DNA of 5,073 nt, taken from Candidatus Krumholzibacteriia bacterium (lineage in GTDB: Bacteria; Krumholzibacteriota; Krumholzibacteriia; LZORAL124-64-63). The position numbers and the translations under genes were made by a program. Positions 1 to 4,127 of this stretch are shown piece after piece. The stretch lies in NCBI GenBank assembly GCA_016744275.1, contig JADGEP010000298.1, positions 1 to 5,073 of the forward strand, written 5' to 3'. The notes beneath the pieces are model-generated. The model was not told where the DNA came from. It did no database searches and worked only from the letters and a program-made list of their open reading frames with translations. Numbering within the stretch: position 1 is the stretch's first letter; every line of letters starts with the position of its first letter.

Positions 1-171
1 GGTCAAAATATGGCGGAGGGCCGAATCTGATTGGTGTGTATATACATTGCCGATCACGTTCCCCCGAAGTGTTCCCAGCGTAACACAACGCCGGCGAGAG
101 TCGAAAGTTTCGTCAATTTTAGATGTGGGGCGCGTGGCCAACCAGACTTGCGCTCATTTGCGGATGCGAAT

Positions 172-191
172 TATCCGAAATCGTTTATGCT
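172..191 (+). repeat. Two-part motif TATCCGA-N6-TTATGCT, copy 1
   Basis: TATCCGA (172-178) and TTATGCT (185-191) lie about 50 nt before the ferredoxin start. The same two heptamers, in the same order and strand but 3 nt apart, occur at 2030-2046 upstream of asnS. This could be a shared promoter or regulator element, or chance. Confidence 0.3.
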
Positions 192-226
192 GGTGCCGAT
201 GATTGGCAAATATCGACACCACAGGC

Positions 227-234
227 AAGGAGGG
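227..234 (+). promoter_or_regulatory. Ribosome binding site deciding the ferredoxin start
   Basis: AAGGAGGG lies 7 nt before the ATG at 242. It is a near-perfect Shine-Dalgarno sequence and selects this ATG over the in-frame TTG at 203, which would add 13 residues with no counterpart in small ferredoxins and would place this site inside the coding sequence. Confidence 0.85.
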
Positions 235-241
235 CCCTGCA

Positions 242-496
242 ATGGCCATTTTCAAGACGACCGATGAAGAACGCGAAATTCCCGATGGCACCAAGTTGGA
301 GCAAATCGCCGAAGCGATGGACATTCCCTTTGGCTGCCACAATGGTGTGTGCGGCGCCTGCGCGGTGACCGTCACCGAAGGCATGGAATTCCTGGGCCCC
401 AAGAACGAGGCCGAAGAAGATTTTGAATTGGTGGATGGCCAACGCCTGATGTGCCAGTGCACCATCAGTGGTGGCACCGTGGCGGTGGACGCCTAG
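242..496 (+). CDS. Small plant-type [2Fe-2S] ferredoxin
   Basis: This 84-residue protein is a soluble one-electron carrier of the plant-type (beta-grasp) ferredoxin fold. The cluster ligands are visible as C32-x4-C37-x2-C40 in the loop GCHNGVCGAC, plus C71 in RLMCQC. The CX4CX2C spacing is plant-type; adrenodoxin-type proteins have CX5CX2C. An additional cysteine, C73, sits two residues after the fourth ligand. The protein is acidic, notably around residues 56-62, which would suit docking to a basic redox partner. It is slightly shorter than the usual 90-100 residues and has no reductase or other fused domain. The stop TAG is followed one codon later by a second in-frame TAG. The zinc metallopeptidase gene begins 30 nt downstream in the same direction, so the two are probably co-transcribed. 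Its reductase and acceptor are not encoded in this window, so the pathway is unknown. Confidence 0.93.
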   Translation: MAIFKTTDEEREIPDGTKLEQIAEAMDIPFGCHNGVCGACAVTVTEGMEFLGPKNEAEEDFELVDGQRLMCQCTISGGTVAVDA

Positions 497-526
497 CGGT
501 AGACACATAAGGAAGCGGGGACAGAC

Positions 527-1432
527 ATGAAGTGGAAAAACCGGCGACGCAGCAGCAACGTTGATGATCGGCGTGGGCAACGGATCTCCGGGGGCGGCGC
601 GCGCGGCGCTGGCCTCGGCGGCATTATCATGACCTTGCTGATCCGCGGCAGCATGCGAACGCGTCTGCTGGTGATAGGCGCGGTCCTGGCGGGGATGTTC
701 TTTTTTGGGGTCAGTCCGCAAGCCCTGATGAGCGGTGGGGGCGGCTCCCAGCCGGTGACCACCCAGGTGGCCCCGACTCCCAATGACGAAATGGGCGCCT
801 TTCTTTCGACCATGAAGGCCGACAACGAAGACGTCTGGACCCAGCTTTTTCAGGCCCACGGCAAGCAGTACAAGGCTTCGAAAATGGTCATCTACAGTGA
901 CAAGACCGTCATGCCCGGTGGCTTGGCCGACGCGCGCATGGGGCCGTTCTACATGCCATCGAACCAGACGATTTATATCGATCCGCACTTTTTCAACGAG
1001 ATGTCGCAGCGTTTTGGTGCGCCGGGAGATTTTGCCCAGGCCTACGTCGTGGCCCATGAAGTGGGGCATCATGTGCAACACCAACTGGGCTACACCGACC
1101 GGGTGCACAGCCAGCGCGGGCGGGTTTCGGAAAAAGAGTATAACCGGTTGTCGGTGCGCCTGGAGTTGCAGGCCGATTTTCTGGCCGGAGTTTTTGCCCA
1201 CCATGCCGACCGGCAGTTCCAATTCCTGGAATCCGGCGATATTGAAGAGGCCATGAATTGCGCCCGGGCCATTGGTGACGATGCGTTGCAAAAAGGCGCG
1301 GGCCGCAAAGTGGTGGCCGACTCTTTCACCCATGGCACCTCGGAACAGCGCGCGCGCTGGTTCAATCGGGGCTACCGGACGGGAAATCTCGAAGACGGCG
1401 ATACTTTCAGTGTGGCCTACGAGCAGTTGTAG
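527..1432 (+). CDS. ypfJ: YpfJ-family neutral zinc metallopeptidase, membrane-anchored
   Basis: This 301-residue protein belongs to the putative neutral zinc metallopeptidase family (PF04228); E. coli YpfJ, at about 287 residues, is the member I recall best. The N-terminus MKWKNRRRSSNVDDRR matches the family opening MRWxxRRxSxNVxDRR, supporting the ATG at 527. A Gly/Arg-rich stretch (17-45) precedes one membrane segment (about 47-62), which should place the catalytic domain outside the cytoplasm. The HExxH site is H177-E178-V-G-H181 within AHEVGHHVQ. RLELQAD follows, where E213 is the likely third zinc ligand and D217 is also conserved. The C-terminal hallmarks AIGDDALQ and DSFTHGTSEQRARWF are present. 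The family cysteines I recall are replaced (M in FYMP, F in ADFLAG, G in DGDTF, none in the MPGG segment), leaving only C245. Substrate is unknown. AAGGAAG (509-515) is a rather distant ribosome site. The gene probably shares a transcript with the ferredoxin. Confidence 0.92.
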   Translation: MKWKNRRRSSNVDDRRGQRISGGGARGAGLGGIIMTLLIRGSMRTRLLVIGAVLAGMFFFGVSPQALMSGGGGSQPVTTQVAPTPNDEMGAFLSTMKADNEDVWTQLFQAHGKQYKASKMVIYSDKTVMPGGLADARMGPFYMPSNQTIYIDPHFFNEMSQRFGAPGDFAQAYVVAHEVGHHVQHQLGYTDRVHSQRGRVSEKEYNRLSVRLELQADFLAGVFAHHADRQFQFLESGDIEEAMNCARAIGDDALQKGAGRKVVADSFTHGTSEQRARWFNRGYRTGNLEDGDTFSVAYEQL

Positions 1433-1444
1433 TCGGCAAATGGA

Positions 1445-2002
1445 TCAGTTTGCTGGAGAAGGGCTGGTGCTGGGCGCCGGCTCTTCTGCGTCCTCGCAAT
1501 GAGGTTCGACGCGTTCGTCGCCAGCCACCATGTGATCCACGAAATTCCGCAGCAGATACATCTCGTCGGTGGTCAGGCCCTGCCCGATGACCGCCGCGCC
1601 ATACACAAAGGCGATCAAGGCCAGGGCGCTGGGCGCCAGCCAGAATCCCCAGGCGTATTCGTCCACCGTGGTCTGGGCCCAGCCGAACATCAGGCCGCCC
1701 AGGGCGGTCATGGCCAGGATGCCATAAATGGCCATAAAACCCGTCCAGACGTTGGGGCGGGGGCCAAAACGTCCGTGCAGAACCACTTTGTCGCCGCGAG
1801 GAATCAGGGAAAGATTCAGGTGAGGCGAAAGCAGGGATTGTTGCTCGGGAGGAATCTGCACATAGGCGTGATCACCGAGAACCTGCCCCCGGAGCCGTTT
1901 ACTGCCCTTTTCCAGCCTGTCCTTGATGCGTTTCATGGTGCGCGAGCCGTCCGAGGTCATGGTGATCTCGAACGTGGGGCGCATTTGGGGACGGGTAGCC
2001 AT
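1445..2002 (-). CDS. Uncharacterised protein with two predicted membrane segments
   Basis: I cannot assign a function to this 185-residue protein. The N-terminal half (1-80) is soluble and basic in part (residues 21-39, rich in K and R); its segment SPHLNLSLIPRGDKVVLHGRF looks like beta strands. It leads into GRFGPRPNVWT (77-87), which resembles a motif I recall from uncharacterised bacterial proteins with the pattern GxFGPxPxVWT just before a membrane helix. Two hydrophobic segments follow (about 86-109 and 118-140), then LTTDEMYLLRNFVDHM (143-158) and a disordered acidic and Pro/Ser-rich tail (162-185). A hairpin with both termini cytoplasmic is plausible. The start is set by AGGAG 5 nt before the ATG; an in-frame upstream ATG adds 43 residues and has no such support. 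The gene converges on the peptidase gene, with 12 nt between stops, and diverges from asnS. Confidence 0.75.
   Translation of the reverse strand: MATRPQMRPTFEITMTSDGSRTMKRIKDRLEKGSKRLRGQVLGDHAYVQIPPEQQSLLSPHLNLSLIPRGDKVVLHGRFGPRPNVWTGFMAIYGILAMTALGGLMFGWAQTTVDEYAWGFWLAPSALALIAFVYGAAVIGQGLTTDEMYLLRNFVDHMVAGDERVEPHCEDAEEPAPSTSPSPAN
1457..1487 (+). terminator. Terminator-like hairpin inside the opposing gene
   Basis: Starting 25 nt after the peptidase stop, the plus-strand RNA can form a 14-bp stem (1457-1470 with 1474-1487) closed by a UGG loop. The stem runs from AGAAG...CTTCT at the base to GC...GC at the tip. Three pairs are G-U wobbles (1462/1482, 1465/1479, 1468/1476). On the minus strand these become A-C mismatches, so the structure is stable mainly in the plus transcript. 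The downstream sequence is pyrimidine-rich but lacks a true U-run, so termination may be partial or factor-assisted. The hairpin lies in the coding sequence for the Pro/Ser-rich tail of the convergent gene. Confidence 0.55.
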
Positions 2003-2007
2003 TGTTT

Positions 2008-2012
2008 CTCCT
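2008..2012 (-). promoter_or_regulatory. Ribosome binding site of the two-helix membrane protein gene
   Basis: Read on the minus strand, AGGAG stands 5 nt before the ATG at 2002. It fixes this start rather than the in-frame ATG at 2131, which lies beyond the divergent promoter region. Confidence 0.8.
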
Positions 2013-2029
2013 GAATTCCATTGGACAAA

Positions 2030-2046
2030 TATCCGATAATTATGCT
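2030..2046 (+). repeat. Two-part motif TATCCGA-N3-TTATGCT, copy 2
   Basis: This is the second copy of the element seen at 172-191, with the gap shortened from 6 to 3 nt. It overlaps the left arm of the inverted repeat and lies just upstream of the candidate extended -10 box. Confidence 0.3.
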
Positions 2047-2057
2047 CTGATATTATC
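2035..2057. repeat. Inverted repeat GATAAT-N11-ATTATC, possible operator
   Basis: Six-base arms GATAAT (2035-2040) and ATTATC (2052-2057) are exact reverse complements with centres 17 nt apart, in the middle of the divergent control region and overlapping the candidate asnS -10. This geometry would fit a dimeric regulator contacting successive turns, but AT-rich arms of this size also arise by chance. Confidence 0.3.
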
Positions 2058-2152
2058 AAAATTCGGGCCATTTGACCACCGGGATGTTGGGGGTCTTGTC
2101 CCTCGCTGGTCGGAATGCTATCTTGTCGCATCTTTCAAAAACCGAACCGCTG

Positions 2153-2182
2153 TCCATGTCCCGGAAGGACCCATCCATGTCC
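2153..2182 (+). repeat. Direct repeat TCCATGTCC around two candidate asnS starts
   Basis: TCCATGTCC occurs at 2153-2161 and 2174-2182, exactly 21 nt apart, so both contain in-frame ATG codons (2156 and 2177), each followed by a serine codon. The ribosome site GGAAGGA lies between them. GTCC (2158-2161) can also pair with GGAC (2166-2169) across a 5-nt loop, partly covering that ribosome site. Confidence 0.6.
2163..2169 (+). promoter_or_regulatory. Ribosome binding site deciding the asnS start
   Basis: GGAAGGA lies 7 nt before the ATG at 2177. The in-frame ATG at 2156 has no purine-rich site in front of it, and earlier in-frame starts lie close to or inside the presumed promoter. Confidence 0.8.
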
Positions 2183-3589
2183 GCCCATAAGATTTCCGAC
2201 CTCCTGAACGGCAAAGTGCCCGTGGGGGAAACCGTTTCGGTCAAAGGCTGGGTGCGCACCCGACGCGACTCCAAGGCCGGTCTCAGTTTCGTGCAGATCC
2301 ACGACGGCACGGCGTTCAATGCAATTCAAGCGGTGGTTCAGGGCACGATTGCCAATTACGAGGAAGAAATCGTCAAGTTGAGCGCCGGATGCGCCGTGAT
2401 CGTGACGGGTGAGTTGGCGGCCAGCCAGGGCAAGGGCCAGTCGGTGGAGATTCAGGCGGAAAAAGTGGAAGTGGTGGGCTGGGTTGAAGACCCGGAAACC
2501 TATCCGGTGCAACCCAAGCGGCACTCCTTCGAATATTTGCGGGACGTGGCCCACCTGCGCGTGCGCACCAACACTTTTGGGGCCGTGGCCCGCGTGCGCA
2601 ACTGCCTGGCCCAGGCCACCCACCGCTATTTTCACGAGAACGATTTCTACTGGGTGCACACGCCCATCGTCACCACCAGTGACGCCGAAGGCGCCGGCGA
2701 GGCCTTCCGCATCTCGACCCTGGACCTGACCAACCCGCCGCGCGACGACAAGGGTGGCATTGATTACAGCCAGGATTTCTTCGGACGCGAAACTTTCCTG
2801 ACTGTCAGCGGCCAGCTGAACGTCGAGTCGTATTGCAACGCTCTGAGCCGGGTGTACACCTTTGGGCCGACCTTCCGCGCCGAAAAATCGAACACCAGTC
2901 GGCATCTGGCCGAATTCTGGATGATCGAACCGGAAATCGCGTTTGCGGACCTGAACCAAGACGCGGATCTGGCCGAGGATTACCTGCGCTACATCTTCAA
3001 GGCGGTGCTCGACGAGCGCGCCGACGACATGGCGTTTTTTGCCCAGCACATCCAGAAGGATGCGATCACGCGATTGGAGAAATTTGTCGATACGAGTTTC
3101 GAGCGCATGACCTACACCGAGGCCATCGGCCATTTGGAAAAAATCGTGGCCAAGAAGCCCAAGAAATTCGAGTTTCCCGTGAGTTGGGGCATCGACATGC
3201 AGAGCGAGCACGAGCGCTACCTGTGCGAAGAGTTGTGCGAGCGACCGGTCGTGGTGATGGACTATCCGAAGGACATCAAGGCCTTCTACATGCGCATGAA
3301 TGACGACGGCAAGACCGTGGCGGCCATGGATGTGTTGGCGCCAGGCATTGGTGAGATCATCGGCGGCAGCCAGCGCGAAGAACGGCTGGACATGCTCGAC
3401 GCCCGCATCGCCGAAATGGGCTTGGATAAAGAAGAATACTGGTGGTACCGTGACCTCAGGAAATACGGCACGGTGCCCCATGCAGGCTTTGGTATGGGAT
3501 TCGATCGGGCGGTGAACTACGTCACGGGAATGAAAAACATCCGCGACGTGATTCCTTTCCCCCGCGCAACCAAACTGGCCGACTTCTAA
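2177..3589 (+). CDS. asnS: Asparaginyl-tRNA synthetase (AsnRS)
   Basis: This 470-residue class IIb synthetase attaches asparagine to tRNA-Asn in the cytoplasm using ATP. Its length agrees with E. coli AsnS (466). The N-terminal OB-fold for the anticodon spans about 18-103 and contains VKGWVRTRRDSKAG (22-35). Class II motif 1 lies around YWVHTPIVTTSDAEGAGEAF (158-177). Motif 2 includes FRAEKSNTSRHLAEFW (233-248), with R234 as the ATP-contacting arginine. Motif 3 is GFGMGFDR (437-444). APGIGEIIGGSQREER (388-403) is typical of AsnRS rather than AspRS, as is the lack of the large AspRS GAD insertion. No catalytic residue appears lost. The chosen start matches the E. coli N-terminus; in-frame extensions to 2156 or 2072 are possible but lack support. 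Presence of asnS indicates direct charging of tRNA-Asn. The acetyltransferase gene follows after 47 nt with no terminator between. Confidence 0.98.
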   Translation: MSAHKISDLLNGKVPVGETVSVKGWVRTRRDSKAGLSFVQIHDGTAFNAIQAVVQGTIANYEEEIVKLSAGCAVIVTGELAASQGKGQSVEIQAEKVEVVGWVEDPETYPVQPKRHSFEYLRDVAHLRVRTNTFGAVARVRNCLAQATHRYFHENDFYWVHTPIVTTSDAEGAGEAFRISTLDLTNPPRDDKGGIDYSQDFFGRETFLTVSGQLNVESYCNALSRVYTFGPTFRAEKSNTSRHLAEFWMIEPEIAFADLNQDADLAEDYLRYIFKAVLDERADDMAFFAQHIQKDAITRLEKFVDTSFERMTYTEAIGHLEKIVAKKPKKFEFPVSWGIDMQSEHERYLCEELCERPVVVMDYPKDIKAFYMRMNDDGKTVAAMDVLAPGIGEIIGGSQREERLDMLDARIAEMGLDKEEYWWYRDLRKYGTVPHAGFGMGFDRAVNYVTGMKNIRDVIPFPRATKLADF

Positions 3590-3625
3590 GACGGAATTCA
3601 CGCAAAGACCGCACGGAGGCGGCCC

Positions 3626-3631
3626 GAGGAG
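3626..3631 (+). promoter_or_regulatory. Ribosome binding site supporting a GTG start
   Basis: GAGGAG stands 5 nt before GTG at 3637. The nearby ATG at 3643 is out of frame, so the acetyltransferase must begin at the GTG or lose conserved N-terminal residues. Confidence 0.8.
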
Positions 3632-3636
3632 ACATC

Positions 3637-4053
3637 GTGGAATGGACTAAAGCCAATTACCGCATCAGCGACGACAAGTCGGAACTCGACATCTTCTATG
3701 TCGAATCGGCCCTGCAGCAGTCCTATTGGGCTGTCGGCCGACCGCGGGATGTGATCGAAGAATCAATCCGCAATTCCCTGACCCTGGGCCTGTATATGGA
3801 TGGTCGCCAGATCGGTTTTGCCCGCGCGGTGACTGACAAGTGCACCTTCGCCTGGATCTGCGACGTCATGGTTCATGCGGATTATCGAGGCGTTGGTTTG
3901 GGCAAGTGGTTGATGGATTGCCTCAGCGCCCACCCCGATGTGGCCGACGTGACCCTGGAATTGTTGCGCACCCGCGACGCCCACGGTTTGTACGAGCAAT
4001 ACGGCTATGCTGTCTGCGACGCGATGGTGAAGCGCAAGGCGACCACCGACTAG
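3637..4053 (+). CDS. Short GNAT-family N-acetyltransferase
   Basis: This 138-residue protein is a single-domain GNAT enzyme that should transfer an acetyl group from acetyl-CoA to an amine; its substrate cannot be read from the sequence. Motif A, which binds the acetyl-CoA pyrophosphate, is R84-G-V-G-L-G-K90 (consensus Q/R-x-x-G-x-G/A), preceded by the beta-4 strand CDVMVHADY (75-83). The C-terminal motif DAHGLYEQYGY (114-124) carries the tyrosine region that often serves as general acid in this fold. The N-terminal helix segment SYWAVGRPRDVIEESIRNS (29-47) is typical of a widespread family of roughly 140-residue GNATs with no firm function. Translation starts at GTG. The gene lies 47 nt after asnS, so it is probably co-transcribed, and it ends just before a strong terminator. 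Co-transcription with asnS does not by itself show a role in translation. Confidence 0.9.
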   Translation: MEWTKANYRISDDKSELDIFYVESALQQSYWAVGRPRDVIEESIRNSLTLGLYMDGRQIGFARAVTDKCTFAWICDVMVHADYRGVGLGKWLMDCLSAHPDVADVTLELLRTRDAHGLYEQYGYAVCDAMVKRKATTD

Positions 4054-4054
4054 A

Positions 4055-4072
4055 TTTTCAGCTGGCTGAAAA
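4055..4072. repeat. Short hairpin between convergent genes
   Basis: TTTTCAGC (4055-4062) and GCTGAAAA (4065-4072) are exact reverse complements separated by TG, giving about 7 bp with a CTGG loop. It starts immediately after the acetyltransferase stop and lies 5' of the main terminator stem on the plus strand. On the minus strand it follows the U-run of that terminator and may act as a second, weaker stop or a 3'-end stabiliser. Confidence 0.5.
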
Positions 4073-4110
4073 ATAGAAGCCCTCTCCTGGAAACAGGAGA
4101 GGGCTTTTGT
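4073..4110. terminator. Strong, probably bidirectional rho-independent terminator
   Basis: A perfect 13-bp stem (AAGCCCTCTCCTG at 4077-4089 with its complement at 4094-4106) is closed by GAAA, a GNRA tetraloop, on the plus strand. The plus strand then has a short U-run, TTTTGT, overlapping the stem base. On the minus strand the same stem, with a UUUC loop, is followed by CTATTTTTC, a better U-run. The stem is fully Watson-Crick, so it should work for both the acetyltransferase unit and the convergent secreted-protein gene. Confidence 0.92.
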
Positions 4111-4127
4111 ATGCGGTCGTTCCGTTG

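Larger units (their letters stand above)
1..241. other. Upstream non-coding region, probable control region of the ferredoxin gene
   Basis: No reading frame here has both a good ribosome site and protein-like composition. One plus frame is open from the left edge to base 202 and one minus frame is open from a GTG near base 56 to the left edge, but neither resembles a protein I know. Visible small structures are a perfect 10-bp palindrome, TGTATATACA (37-46), an inverted repeat CGAAA-G-TTTCG (102-112), and a two-part element TATCCGA...TTATGCT (172-191) that recurs upstream of asnS. TATGCT (186-191) could be a weak -10 box, but no convincing -35 sits at normal spacing. A promoter is expected here for the downstream unit, but its exact position cannot be fixed. 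Confidence 0.5.
2003..2176. promoter_or_regulatory. Divergent control region between the membrane protein gene and asnS
   Basis: These 174 bases separate two divergent starts and include a markedly AT-rich core (about 2021-2063) in an otherwise GC-rich window. For asnS, TGATATTAT (2048-2056) looks like an extended -10 box (TG-N-TATTAT) and would give a leader of roughly 115 nt. TTGGAC (2021-2026) resembles a -35 box but is too far from this -10. For the minus gene, TTGATA (complement of 2056-2061) is -35-like, without a good -10 at 16-18 nt. I see no T-box specifier or riboswitch in the asnS leader. Confidence 0.5.

Noticed and set aside
31..267. A 78-codon plus-strand frame overlapping the ferredoxin start
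   Set aside because: It begins at TTG without a ribosome site, has low-complexity shadow-like composition, and runs out of frame into the ferredoxin gene.
185..1333. A 382-codon open frame on the minus strand opposite the ferredoxin and peptidase genes
   Set aside because: Same register effect: both sense genes lie in the same frame and avoid TTA, CTA and TCA. The translation has no family features, and it spans two well-supported genes and their intergenic gap.
1499..2014. A 171-codon plus-strand frame opposite the membrane protein gene
   Set aside because: The minus frame has a good ribosome site and clear membrane helices. The plus frame is His/Gln/Gly-rich, lacks such a signal, and starts just past the peptidase terminator hairpin.
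2081..2102. Possible leader hairpin GGGA...TCCC in the asnS leader, considered as a T-box or attenuator
   Set aside because: The stem is only 4 bp, there is no T-box sequence, no specifier loop and no terminator U-run.
2135..3601. A 488-codon open frame on the minus strand opposite asnS
   Set aside because: Its codons are exact reverse complements of asnS codons (same triplet register), so it stays open simply because TTA, CTA and TCA are avoided in the GC-rich sense gene. Its translation is rich in His, Val and Gly with no recognisable domain, whereas asnS is unmistakable.
3590..3636. Possible terminator between asnS and the acetyltransferase
   Set aside because: Only a 4-bp CCGC/GCGG pairing without a U-run is present, so read-through into the acetyltransferase is more likely.
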